Source of the DNA: a virus
Length of the DNA stretch: 64,000 nucleotides
IMG/VR virus record: IMGVR_UViG_3300045412_000261
Location: 78,582 to 142,581 of that record
Reading direction: 5' to 3' (one strand)
Shown here: piece by piece, positions 37,887 to 45,835 of the stretch
Layout of the letters: each line of letters starts with the position of its first letter
How positions within the stretch are numbered: position 1 is the stretch's first letter
The notes under the pieces: model-generated
The model's input: the letters and a program-made list of their open reading frames with translations, nothing else
Told to the model about the DNA's origin: nothing
Databases searched by the model: none
Made by a program: the position numbers and the translations under genes

Positions 37887-39140
37887 ATGAAAGTAGAAAA
37901 ATTAACTGGGATATTTACAGGTTCTTTTATTGGAGATGGCTCTCAATTGTCCGGAGTTGTATCCTATACTAATACAGATACTCTAAATTATATAAATTCT
38001 AGAAATGTTATTTCCGGATCTACCCAAGTTTCTTTTACAGGACTTAGAAATAGACCTACTTTAGTTTCCGGTTCATCTCAAATATCTTTCGCAGGTATAA
38101 CAAATAAACCGTCTATTATATCTGGAAGTGGTGTTAATGCATACATACCAGTATATCAAGGTAAGAATTTTATAGCTTCTAGTTCTTTATTTCAGACAGG
38201 AAGTAATATTAGAATCCAATCAACAGGTTATTTACAAATACCTGTAGGAACAACTGGACAAAGAATATTTTCCCCTCCCGGTTCAATAAGATATAATACA
38301 ACATTAGGAGTAGCCGAAATATACAGCGGAACTAGCTGGGTTTCGTTTGCGGAGGGGTCTTATACAATAGAATATATAGTAGTTGCCGGGGGAGGTAGTG
38401 GTGGTCAAGGTGGAGGAGGAGGAGGAGGTGCCGGCGGATTTCTCTCAGGATCCTTGGTTGTGCAAAAAAATAGAACTTATCCAATAACGATAGGTGCAGG
38501 AGCAGCAGCAACACCAAACTCAGCAGGTCCTGGTGATGTAAATGGTTTAAGTGGAAATAACTCTAGTATATCAGATATAATAGTATGTATAGGCGGTGGA
38601 GGAGGTGGAGCTTTCGTTACTAATAACTCAGGTCTTTCAGGAGGTTCCGGTGGCGGTGGAGGAGCTACAGTAGGATCCACAGGAGGAGCCGGTAATAGTC
38701 CACAAGGGAAAAGAGGTGGAGACACTGTTTCAAGCAATCTTGGAGCAGGCGGAGGCGGTGGCGCTATGGTTAACGGAGGCGCAGGGCAGCCAACCGCGGG
38801 TACAGGAGGCGCAGGAGCTACAACTAGATTCACAGGACCTATAACCTCATACGCAGGAGGAGGTGGAGGTGGAGAGTATGGAGGCACGGCTGCCGCAGGT
38901 GGTGTTGGAGGAGGTGGTACAGGGAATAGTAACTCAAATGGAACCGCTGGTACAGTAAATACAGGTGGAGGCGGTGGTGGTGGTTCTTTCAACACTACTT
39001 TCTTTGGAGGGGGTGCCGGAGGTTCGGGTATAGTAATCTTAAAGTATTACGGAGGACCAAAAGGAATAGGAGGCATAGCTACAACATGGTCCGGTTCTAC
39101 TATTCATACTTTTACAGGAGCAGGTTCCTTTACAGCATAA
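37887..39140 (+). CDS. Tail fibre with glycine-rich tip
   Basis: 417 residues. N-terminus MKVEKLTGIFTGSF, GDGSQLSGVVSYTNTDTLNYINSRNVISGS, a VGTTGQRIFSPPGSIRYNT motif, and a Gly-rich domain (about 160-395) with poly-Gly runs, YPITIGAGA and an end SGIVILKYYGG. The tip is the same type as at the end of the 22265 fibre; its other modules match the 26278 and 29401 fibres. Confidence 0.7.
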   Translation: MKVEKLTGIFTGSFIGDGSQLSGVVSYTNTDTLNYINSRNVISGSTQVSFTGLRNRPTLVSGSSQISFAGITNKPSIISGSGVNAYIPVYQGKNFIASSSLFQTGSNIRIQSTGYLQIPVGTTGQRIFSPPGSIRYNTTLGVAEIYSGTSWVSFAEGSYTIEYIVVAGGGSGGQGGGGGGGAGGFLSGSLVVQKNRTYPITIGAGAAATPNSAGPGDVNGLSGNNSSISDIIVCIGGGGGGAFVTNNSGLSGGSGGGGGATVGSTGGAGNSPQGKRGGDTVSSNLGAGGGGGAMVNGGAGQPTAGTGGAGATTRFTGPITSYAGGGGGGEYGGTAAAGGVGGGGTGNSNSNGTAGTVNTGGGGGGGSFNTTFFGGGAGGSGIVILKYYGGPKGIGGIATTWSGSTIHTFTGAGSFTA

Positions 39141-39166
39141 TTTATATAACATAATAAAAAAACAAA

Positions 39167-39700
39167 ATGCCAGCAAAATCAGAAAAACAACAAAAATTCT
39201 TTCAGTTAGTAAAAGCATATAAAGATAAAAAAATGTCGGCAGCGGATGTAGGAAAGAATGTAGAAGATGTAGCTAAAAATATGTCAGATAAAGAAATTGA
39301 GAAATTTACGAAATTGACAAAAGAAGATATCCAAGAACTAAAAGAATTATTAAACATAAAAAAAGAAAATGCAATGTCGGATGTAAAACCTAATGATGTG
39401 GAGAATGCGGAAGAAGGTAAGATGGCAAAATATCAAGCTAAAGACATTATGAAATATGCTTTAGAGATTCATAAGATGATAAATGAAAGAGATGATTTAC
39501 CAGAATGGGTAGAATCTAAAATAACAAAAGCTCATGATTACATGTCAACTTTATGTCAGTATATGTCAAATGAATTAGAGAATGATCCTAATGCATTTAA
39601 GAAAACAGATGAAGGGTATTATAGTAGAAAACCTAAGTCAGGAAAAGTAGGAGGCATTGGAAGATTGGTTGGTGCTGCAATGTCAATAGGAAAGAGGTAA
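39167..39700 (+). CDS. DUF3008-like / prohead-core-like protein
   Basis: 177 residues. N-terminus MPAKSEKQQKFFQLVKAYK matches the DUF3008 start. The C-terminal half has KYALEIHKMINERDDLPEW then VESKITKAHDYMSTLCQYM, a pattern I know from prohead-core/scaffold-linked proteins of T4-like phages. Basic glycine-rich end. The fusion is plausible for a scaffold or protease-processed head protein, but this is inference. Confidence 0.6.
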   Translation: MPAKSEKQQKFFQLVKAYKDKKMSAADVGKNVEDVAKNMSDKEIEKFTKLTKEDIQELKELLNIKKENAMSDVKPNDVENAEEGKMAKYQAKDIMKYALEIHKMINERDDLPEWVESKITKAHDYMSTLCQYMSNELENDPNAFKKTDEGYYSRKPKSGKVGGIGRLVGAAMSIGKR

Positions 39701-39741
39701 ATGTTTTATATATTTTTTCGATTTTAAAATAATGTAATAAA

Positions 39742-40626
39742 ATGCAAGACATGGAATTAATAAAAAAAATTCAAGAGTTTTTTGGATTTACTAAGACTGG
39801 AGAATATGATTCATTAACTGAAGCAGCAGTAAAGAATGTGCAAAGAAGTAATGAAGTTTATCCCGACGGAAAATTAGATGATTATACGGTTAACCTTATT
39901 TTCGAAGGAGAACTCACAACTGATTTTCTAAGTAGAGTAGAAGTGTCCGGCGATTTAGTTATTGATAGAAGACATATGCCCGAAAAGGAATATATAAAAA
40001 CAGAAACAAAAAAAGAGTATATTTTCCTACATCATACAGCCGGATGGGATAATCCATATAATGTTATAAATGGATGGGCTACAGATACTAGGGGTAGAGT
40101 AGGAACTCAATATGTTATAGGTGGACAAAATATTACAAATGTTTCCCATAAATACGATGGTATTATTGTTGAAGCATTTCCAAAAGAGTATTATGCTTAT
40201 CATTTAGGCATTGGAGCTACTTACATGCATTCAAGATCAGTAGGGATTGAATTATGTAATTTCGGATACCTAACAAAAGAGGGTACTAAATTTTACACCT
40301 ATACAAGAAGGGAAGTGCACCCAAGTCAAGTAGTAACATTGAAGAAAGATTTTAGAGGATTTAGATATTTCCATAAATATTCTGACAATCAAATATCTGC
40401 ATTGAAAAAATTACTTATAAAAATATCTAACGATCATTCTATTGATTTAAAAAGCGGGCTACACACATATTTCAATTCACAAGATCCATTTATAGCTTTA
40501 GATTATAAAGATGACGTAAAGAAAGGTCTTGTGAAAGGTGTATTCTCTCATACTAATGTTATCATGTCCGGCAAATGGGATATTTTCCCGCAGGATGAAA
40601 TAGTAGATATGATGAGAAGTATTTAA
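39742..40626 (+). CDS. Endolysin: N-acetylmuramoyl-L-alanine amidase with peptidoglycan-binding domain
   Basis: 294 residues. Residues about 5-55 form a peptidoglycan-binding-1-like helical domain (FGFTKTGEYDSLTEAAVKNVQ). From about 90 comes an amidase-2 domain: HHTAG (H97/H98), YHLG (H154), SVGIELCNFG (E170) and a late SHTNVIMSGKWDIFPQ (H270, D280), giving a complete set of likely zinc and catalytic residues. It cuts the bond between muramic acid and L-alanine at lysis. No signal peptide, so export would need a holin. None is obvious nearby. Confidence 0.85.
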   Translation: MQDMELIKKIQEFFGFTKTGEYDSLTEAAVKNVQRSNEVYPDGKLDDYTVNLIFEGELTTDFLSRVEVSGDLVIDRRHMPEKEYIKTETKKEYIFLHHTAGWDNPYNVINGWATDTRGRVGTQYVIGGQNITNVSHKYDGIIVEAFPKEYYAYHLGIGATYMHSRSVGIELCNFGYLTKEGTKFYTYTRREVHPSQVVTLKKDFRGFRYFHKYSDNQISALKKLLIKISNDHSIDLKSGLHTYFNSQDPFIALDYKDDVKKGLVKGVFSHTNVIMSGKWDIFPQDEIVDMMRSI

Positions 40627-41201
40627 ACAACAGGATCATAAGTCTCTGTTTCTTTAGGATTTCTTATTTTTTTGGAAAGAGGTATAAAGAATTTGTCTTC
40701 CTTACCATCTATATCTTTTGACAGGTCATAAATATTTCCCATGACTTCAAAAGGGCATATTAAATCAGTTAAATCTTCATTAGAGAAATTATGTCCTATT
40801 ATTTTTTGTATCTCCTTTAGTTTATCTTTTGTTATGTTACTAATGATATTTAATCTTTTGAGTTCTTGGTATCTATATAATGGATAGTCCCCGCAGAAAA
40901 ATTGTAAAGTGATTGGATTCCATCTTACCCTTTCTAGCTTTATATATAGCTTGTAATCATCACCAATAAATCTACTAAGTATGTTATCATTTTCGTAGAT
41001 TCTATTCCCTAAAGAGTCCCTAAAGCCAGTCCATGCATCACAGGATTCGAGAGAAAATCCTCTATGTGTTCCTGTATAAACATATCCTAAATCCTTATTG
41101 TCATTATCAAATATGTTCTCAAATACCTCAATGATTTCTCCTTTTTTTAATTCAGCAAAACTTTTTTCCGCTCTAAATCTCAGTCTAAAAATAGTCTCCA
41201 T
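40623..41201 (-). CDS. YopX-like phage protein
   Basis: 192 residues from the ATG at 41201 (METIFRLRFRAEKSF); an upstream in-frame start at 41258 would include the promoter and is unlikely. DSLGNRIYENDNI at about 85 is the YopX-family motif (D-x-x-G-x-x-IYE-x-D), followed by W-NP. YopX-like proteins are small phage proteins of unknown biochemical role. Convergent with the endolysin gene; the ends overlap by four bases. Confidence 0.7.
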   Translation of the reverse strand: METIFRLRFRAEKSFAELKKGEIIEVFENIFDNDNKDLGYVYTGTHRGFSLESCDAWTGFRDSLGNRIYENDNILSRFIGDDYKLYIKLERVRWNPITLQFFCGDYPLYRYQELKRLNIISNITKDKLKEIQKIIGHNFSNEDLTDLICPFEVMGNIYDLSKDIDGKEDKFFIPLSKKIRNPKETETYDPVV

Positions 41202-41235
41202 AGTGTGTTCGTGTTTTAAATAGTAATAATAAGCG

Positions 41236-41266
41236 CAAATATAATAAAAACAATCCACTTACGCAA
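41236..41266 (-). promoter_or_regulatory. Bacteroidota-type promoter for the YopX-like gene
   Basis: Minus strand TATATTTG (41243-41236) with TTG 20 nt upstream (41266-41264). It lies about 35 bases before the ATG at 41201. Confidence 0.65.
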
Positions 41267-41315
41267 CTATTTTTTTAATTTTTACGTTAAATAATTGTTT
41301 ATAACATTGTATATC

Positions 41316-41993
41316 ATGATTATATCTCACAAATATAAATGTATCTTCATAAGAATTCCAAAGACCGGTTCAACTAGTGTAGAGACATATTTAAAAGAAG
41401 TTGACCCGGATTGTATTTCATCAGGGGATAAACCTCCGTATGGGCACGACACATGTTCTCAATTACTAGAACAGCATGGTCATACAATATGGAACTCTTA
41501 TTATAAATTTACTTTCATTCGAGAGCCTTATCAGTGGTACAAATCCTACTACTCGGATCTTTTGAATTATTCATGGGATAAAGATAGTGAACTAGCAAAA
41601 AAAAGTTTAGGTTTAATATTGACAGATGATAATACTTTACCCGAACCTGTTAATTACACATTATATGAAAAGCACATAATTATAATTCAATTACTCAATG
41701 ATTTTTGGTTTTATCCTACTATAAATGAAAATATAATGGATAGTCATGTAACTCAAGTATCTTGGATAGATAAACCCATTAATTTTATTGGAAGAACAGA
41801 ATTTTTAGATGAAGATTTTAGGGATATATGTAATAAATTAAGTATTCCATTTACAGAATTAAAAAGATTGAATACATCAGATTCACATAAATTAAGTCAT
41901 AGTGAAGGATCTAAAAGACTGATAAAATGTTTAGCGGAAAAAGATTTAGAATTATACTACAATCTAAAACCTTTAACAAATAATCGTTATTAA
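41316..41993 (+). CDS. Sulfotransferase-family protein
   Basis: 225 residues from the ATG at 41316 (MIISHKYKCIFIRIPKTGST). IRIPKTGSTSVETYL is the 5'-phosphosulfate-binding loop of PAPS-dependent sulfotransferases, and FTFIREPYQWYKSYYSDLL (about 63-81) fits the 3'-phosphate-binding region. FIGRTEFLDEDF near 165 is also typical. It would transfer sulfate from PAPS to a sugar, lipid or small molecule; the substrate is unknown. No signal peptide. Host-acquired metabolic genes of this kind are known in marine phages. Confidence 0.75.
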   Translation: MIISHKYKCIFIRIPKTGSTSVETYLKEVDPDCISSGDKPPYGHDTCSQLLEQHGHTIWNSYYKFTFIREPYQWYKSYYSDLLNYSWDKDSELAKKSLGLILTDDNTLPEPVNYTLYEKHIIIIQLLNDFWFYPTINENIMDSHVTQVSWIDKPINFIGRTEFLDEDFRDICNKLSIPFTELKRLNTSDSHKLSHSEGSKRLIKCLAEKDLELYYNLKPLTNNRY

Positions 41994-42035
41994 TGTGTAA
42001 TTATACAAAAGAGTAAGTTTATAGCAAAATAACAC

Positions 42036-42048
42036 TATTTATAATAAA
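42036..42048 (+). promoter_or_regulatory. Late-type AT element
   Basis: TATTTATAATAAA, 10 bases upstream of the ATG at 42059, identical to the element before the first fibre gene. Confidence 0.4.
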
Positions 42049-42058
42049 AGCAAATATT

Positions 42059-42337
42059 ATGGGAAGACCTAAAAAAACAGAAGTAGATTCTAAAATAGAG
42101 AATCCGGAAACAAAAAAACCGAGAAAAGCATCTACTAAATCTAAAGAATTTATGGATGCCTCAGGTTTTAGAACTACAATACCTCCAGGGGATGCTTATA
42201 AATTAAAAATGACTACTTCAGAAGGTGAAAAAATTATTATTAGCGAAAATTTGTCACAGATAGTGGATGCGATAAAAAAATTAAAACAAGATTTTAAAAA
42301 GGTTAAAATAGATTTTAGTAAAGTTATTAAGACTTAG
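42059..42337 (+). CDS. Small AT-hook-like protein; TAG end with in-frame extension
   Basis: 92 residues, MGRPKK AT-hook-like start, Lys-rich, C-terminal helix NLSQIVDAIKKLKQDFKKVK. It ends in TAG; the frame stays open for another 32 codons to a TGA at 42434-42436 that overlaps the next ATG. Either a TAG stop followed by a separate mini-gene, or a read-through product of about 125 residues. No recognised family. Confidence 0.6.
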   Translation: MGRPKKTEVDSKIENPETKKPRKASTKSKEFMDASGFRTTIPPGDAYKLKMTTSEGEKIIISENLSQIVDAIKKLKQDFKKVKIDFSKVIKT

Positions 42338-42343
42338 CCTAGA

Positions 42344-42436
42344 ATGATTAATGAGAATCTCGGTAAATCTATATTATATAAATTAAAAGATGCTACACTA
42401 AATTTTTTAGATGTTTTAAAAAATAGTTTTACATGA
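42344..42436 (+). CDS. Possible 30-residue mini-gene or read-through tail
   Basis: ATG at 42344, product MINENLGKSILYKLKDATLN..., an amphipathic helix. It is in frame with the preceding gene across its TAG, and its TGA overlaps the next ATG (ATGA), the usual sign of translational coupling. Supported by position and composition only. Confidence 0.4.
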   Translation: MINENLGKSILYKLKDATLNFLDVLKNSFT

Positions 42437-42942
42437 GTGGTATTATTATTACTGATTATTTGAGGAGGTATTTACGAAAAGATTTAGATAATTTTCATAA
42501 GTATTTACAGATTATAGCGGAAGAAGGTGCTGATTATAGTGATAGATTAATTCGCCGCAGGGATAAACTACATTTAGATGCAATTAAAGGATTGTTTGCA
42601 TTTGTTGTAGATTCCAAAACATTTAATGATATTTCTTCCGCAGATAGAATATATTTTTTAATTGATGCCATGTATTATTATTTTCCATTCGGAAGACATG
42701 AAAAAATGAGAAAAGATGAAGCATTCATTTATGATGTGTTTATAAAAGAATGTAGAAAAGAAGATGTATTAAGAAGACAAGAATATGAGAAATGGTTAGT
42801 TAAAAAAAAGGGCGGGGATTATTGGAAATGGATGCACCAGATATTAGGAGCTGATTGGGAAGAATCCAAAAAAGAATCAATGAAAATGAAAAAAGCATAT
42901 AAAGAAAGAGTTAAAAGAAAAGAATTAAGAAATGAATCTTAA
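42433..42942 (+). CDS. Hypothetical phage protein upstream of the small-terminase-like gene
   Basis: 169 residues, helical and basic at the C-terminus (KMKKAYKERVKRKELRNES). Contains ADRIYFLIDAMYYYFPFGRHEK and WMHQILGADWEE. No family recognised. First of a compact group leading to the ParB-like genes. Confidence 0.6.
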   Translation: MSGIIITDYLRRYLRKDLDNFHKYLQIIAEEGADYSDRLIRRRDKLHLDAIKGLFAFVVDSKTFNDISSADRIYFLIDAMYYYFPFGRHEKMRKDEAFIYDVFIKECRKEDVLRRQEYEKWLVKKKGGDYWKWMHQILGADWEESKKESMKMKKAYKERVKRKELRNES

Positions 42943-42957
42943 AAATAAATAAACAAC

Positions 42958-43275
42958 ATGAATTATAATGATGAAGATTTTTTAAGAAGAATAGTAGGAG
43001 TAGGAACATTAGGATACTCATTAGAAAAAATAATAAATGTATTAGACATTCCTACATCTGAAATAACAACATTTAGCAACGAATTTTATAATAAAAATAG
43101 TGAAGTATATAGAGCATACAAAAAAGGAATAGATAAAGCAGACTACGTCATAGACATGAAACTATTTGAAGAAGCTAAAAGTGGAAACATAAGAGCTTTA
43201 AAAAAATATGAAGAAAGAAAAGATAAAGAAATATATAGACAAAGAAGAGCACAAACATTAAAAGATGAAGAATAA
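42958..43275 (+). CDS. Small-terminase-like / HTH protein
   Basis: 105 residues. The N-terminal half reads as a helix-turn-helix (GYSLEKIINVLDIPTSEITTF); the second half (VYRAYKKGIDKADYVIDMKL, FEEAKSGNIRALKKYEERK) matches the helical end of small terminase subunits and terminase-associated HTH proteins. Overlaps the ParB-like gene by 11 bases. No large subunit is in the window. Confidence 0.55.
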   Translation: MNYNDEDFLRRIVGVGTLGYSLEKIINVLDIPTSEITTFSNEFYNKNSEVYRAYKKGIDKADYVIDMKLFEEAKSGNIRALKKYEERKDKEIYRQRRAQTLKDEE

Positions 43276-43879
43276 TATTGAATATATAGATGTAAATAGA
43301 TTATCGGAGAATCCAAGAAATAGTAAAATACATCCGGATGAGCAGATAGGTAAATTAATGAAGAGCATTACAGAGTTTGGGTTTAACATTCCCATTCTCA
43401 TTGATAAAAAAAACATGATTATTGCTGGACATGCTAGATTTACAGCAGCTAAGGCATTACATATAGAATCAATCCCATGTATCCGCATTGAGAATTTAAC
43501 AGATGATCAAATAAGAGCTTATTCCATAGCAGATAATAAATTAACAGAATTAGGGGAATGGGACTACACAAAACTAAGCGATGAATTAGAATATCTCAAT
43601 TCTATTGACATAGATGCAATGGCCATGGGATTTGATTATGAAGATTTTGAAATGCTTAATGAATCTTTTCAAAATGATACTGACATCTTATCCACAAATA
43701 AATCTGAATCTTCTCCTGCATCTAAAAATAAAAAAAGCATTGTCTTCTCATATAACATAGAAGATTATACAAACATGATGAAGAAATTCAAGACAGTAAT
43801 GAATGAGAACGACCTAAAAGCTAATTCTGAAGTTATAAGATTATTGATTGAACATTACAATGAAAGACATCATGAGTAA
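43265..43879 (+). CDS. ParB/Srx-like nuclease-domain protein, copy 1
   Basis: 204 residues. ParB-like domain at about 8-95: LSENPRNSKIHPDEQIGKLM, FGFNIPILIDKKNMIIAGHAR with RFTAAKAL, then LTDDQIRAYSIADNKLTELG. IxAGHxR is the nucleotide/phosphate-binding core of the fold. In phages such proteins sit by terminase or DNA-modification genes. The C-terminus overlaps the next start (ATGAGTAA). Confidence 0.75.
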   Translation: MKNNIEYIDVNRLSENPRNSKIHPDEQIGKLMKSITEFGFNIPILIDKKNMIIAGHARFTAAKALHIESIPCIRIENLTDDQIRAYSIADNKLTELGEWDYTKLSDELEYLNSIDIDAMAMGFDYEDFEMLNESFQNDTDILSTNKSESSPASKNKKSIVFSYNIEDYTNMMKKFKTVMNENDLKANSEVIRLLIEHYNERHHE

Positions 43880-44450
43880 ATTAAATATAGAAATTGTCAA
43901 AATAGATGAAATAAAAGAATCAAATTATAATTCGAGAATACACAGCGAAGTTCAAATAGAGAAGATTGCCAACAGTATTAATGAATTTGGTTTTGTTAAT
44001 CCCATTATTGTAGATGAAAACAATGAAATAATAGCTGGACATGGTAGATATAGAGCAGCACTATTTAATAAATTAAAAGAAGTTCCTATTATACGTCTAA
44101 TCCATCTCACCGAAGATAATAAGAGAGCATTTATCATAGCGGATAATAAAATAGCGCTTTCCGGAGAATGGGATTATGATATGTTGAAAGATGAATTTGA
44201 TATTATACTTAAGAGTGAAATGGATATTGACTTGTTAGGATTCAATAAAAAGTTTATAGATTCAATGTTTAAAGAAAAAAATCCGGATGCTTTAGTTGTA
44301 CATAAGTTAAAGACATTGAAAATAAATTTCGATGCTGACGATTATGATACTACAATTGATTCAATAAATGATATTATGGATAAAGAGGGTTGCGTAGATC
44401 ATGAAGAAGTCTTAGTTAGATTACTTGATTTTTATTTAGCAAAAGCATAG
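43872..44450 (+). CDS. ParB/Srx-like nuclease-domain protein, copy 2
   Basis: 192 residues from the ATG at 43872 (MSKLNIEIVKIDEIKESNYN), which overlaps the previous stop; an upstream ATG at 43848 is possible but adds only eight residues. Core: FGFVNPIIVDENNEIIAGHGR, YRAALFNKLKEVP, LTEDNKRAFIIADNKIALSG. Tandem paralogue of copy 1. Ends in TAG, with the next ParB-like start in the same frame six bases on. Confidence 0.75.
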   Translation: MSKLNIEIVKIDEIKESNYNSRIHSEVQIEKIANSINEFGFVNPIIVDENNEIIAGHGRYRAALFNKLKEVPIIRLIHLTEDNKRAFIIADNKIALSGEWDYDMLKDEFDIILKSEMDIDLLGFNKKFIDSMFKEKNPDALVVHKLKTLKINFDADDYDTTIDSINDIMDKEGCVDHEEVLVRLLDFYLAKA

Positions 44451-44456
44451 TACAAT

Positions 44457-44579
44457 ATGAAATTATCCGATATAAAACCAAATCCTAAGAATCCGCACAC
44501 AATATCAGAGGAAAAATTAGAAAAATTAAAAAATAGTATTGTAGAAATGCCCAAGGGTCTTTCTATAAAGCCAAAGTAA
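44457..44579 (+). pseudogene. Truncated ParB-like gene, copy 3
   Basis: 40 codons, MKLSDIKPNPKNPHTISEEK then LEKLKNSIVEMP and LSIKP, i.e. only the first third of a ParB domain; the frame stops at 44577-44579 before any AGHxR core. It is in frame with copy 2 across that gene's TAG. The break at about 44574 runs out of frame into the ADDT-like frame, so a deletion joined the two. Confidence 0.6.
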
Positions 44580-45130
44580 TTTATATAAAAAATAGAAGAA
44601 AAGTTTTTTTGGACTTTTACGAATTTCACTTAAAAAACAAGGCTCACGCAGGAGCCATATATTATGCATTTCCATATATTTTTGAATCATTAAATATGAG
44701 TATGAATCAAAAACTTTGGTTCTCCTTTATAAATGGATGCACTTAGAATGTAGTAAGTACTTATTTAATATATAAAGAATTCCTAGACTTAGATAATATA
44801 GATGTATTTAAATTATATGATTTTTTTAGAAAAAATTATACTAAATTTGGCTAGGATATAGATAGAAGATATGCAAAAAATAAATTTGAAGATTGTATAA
44901 AAAATTATATAAAAAAACAGAATAAAATAGCAATTTTTGAAGGTGATAGATTTTCTAATTCAAAATTTATAAATAAATCTAACCCGTGTATCCTTAAGAT
45001 ACTAGGAGATGGAGAAAAAGGAAGAATTATAAGAAAAAGTAATCAATCCCTTAGACATATAAAAAGTATATCTACTAGGGTGAACAATATAAAAGCACAT
45101 AAAAACTTTAGTAATTCATCAGATTTTTAA
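44576..45130 (+). pseudogene. ADDT-like (amino acid:DNA transferase) frame with two in-frame TAG codons
   Basis: A 185-codon frame without TAA or TGA until 45128, interrupted only by TAG at 44744-44746 and 44852-44854. The protein reads VFLDFYEFHLKNKAHAGAIY, YAFPYIFESLNMSMNQKLWF, SFINGCT-[TAG]-NVVSTYLIYKEF, then KFG-[TAG]-DIDRRYAKNKFEDC. The order GA.YY..P, ..LW...ING and a D-R-Y-x-K block resembles the putative amino acid:DNA transferases proposed for thymine hypermodification in phages; I give this family from memory. No ATG start is found, so the 5' end is probably lost. Decay or TAG recoding are both open. Confidence 0.5.
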
Positions 45131-45190
45131 TTCTATATACAAAATTTAATTTCAGAAATAGAAAATAAATAATACTTATATAAAAAAACT

Positions 45191-45556
45191 ATGATAAACG
45201 AATATATTGGATTTTTACTACATTCTAGTACCCAAACAAGAATTTATCATTTACAAACATCATCTTACGCAAAACATAAAGCCTTAAATAAATATTATGA
45301 TACTATTTTAGACCTCGTAGATTCTTTGGCAGAAGCATATCAAGGTAAATATGGTATTATAAAAGATATTAAAGTGCCTGGAAGTATCAAAAATATAGAA
45401 ACAGATGATGATATTGTAAAATATTTTGGAACTCTATCCAATTATGTAGATAATAAAGTTAAAGACTTACCCGAAGACACATATCTTAGAAATATCTGTG
45501 ACGAAATAGCAAGTTTAATATACCAAACGACTTACTTACTTAAGAATCTTGATTAA
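45191..45556 (+). CDS. DUF5856-like small helical phage protein
   Basis: 121 residues, all helical: FLLHSSTQTRIYHLQTSSYA, HKALNKYYDTILDLVDSLAE with a conserved-looking AKHKALNKYYD, and a second helix pair. The pattern of ferritin-like/DUF5856 phage proteins (short four-helix, His and Glu/Asp in helix 1-2) fits, but this is only a suggestion. Last plus-strand gene before the early block. Confidence 0.5.
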   Translation: MINEYIGFLLHSSTQTRIYHLQTSSYAKHKALNKYYDTILDLVDSLAEAYQGKYGIIKDIKVPGSIKNIETDDDIVKYFGTLSNYVDNKVKDLPEDTYLRNICDEIASLIYQTTYLLKNLD

Positions 45557-45791
45557 ATAGGGATTCATAGTAGTGGCTACCTCTACCATCCCCTGTTTTA
45601 CCATTTTCATAAGCATTTTCAATCATTTCTTTTTCTTCTGGTAGTTTTTTATAAATCAAAGCTATTAACTCTAATAGTACATCTAATCTACCTAAATAAA
45701 AAGAAGGATTATTAGACACTTCCGATAATGTATTATATTGGTCTTTCTTTTTTTCCGCCCAATATAAAATATGTTCTAAAGGTGTTTCCAT
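45540..45791 (-). CDS. Hypothetical phage protein
   Basis: 83 residues, helical, WAEKKKDQYNTLSEVSNNPS and LPEEKEMIENAYENG. Overlaps the convergent plus-strand gene by 17 bases. Not recognised. Confidence 0.55.
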   Translation of the reverse strand: METPLEHILYWAEKKKDQYNTLSEVSNNPSFYLGRLDVLLELIALIYKKLPEEKEMIENAYENGKTGDGRGSHYYESLFNQDS

Positions 45792-45805
45792 AAAAAAATA
45801 AATGT

Positions 45806-45834
45806 AAAAGGCCCGCTAAAAGCAGGCCTTTTTT
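45806..45834 (-). terminator. Intrinsic terminator (possibly bidirectional)
   Basis: Hairpin AAAAGGCCTGC / GCGGGCCTTTT on the minus strand (one G.U pair) with T-run, directly after the stop of the 45836-46270 gene. Confidence 0.7.
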
Positions 45835-45835
45835 G

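Noticed and set aside
38332-38995. Pro-rich minus-strand ORFs opposite the glycine-rich fibre tip
   Set aside because: Reverse reading of GGN codons always gives proline-rich frames; not genes.
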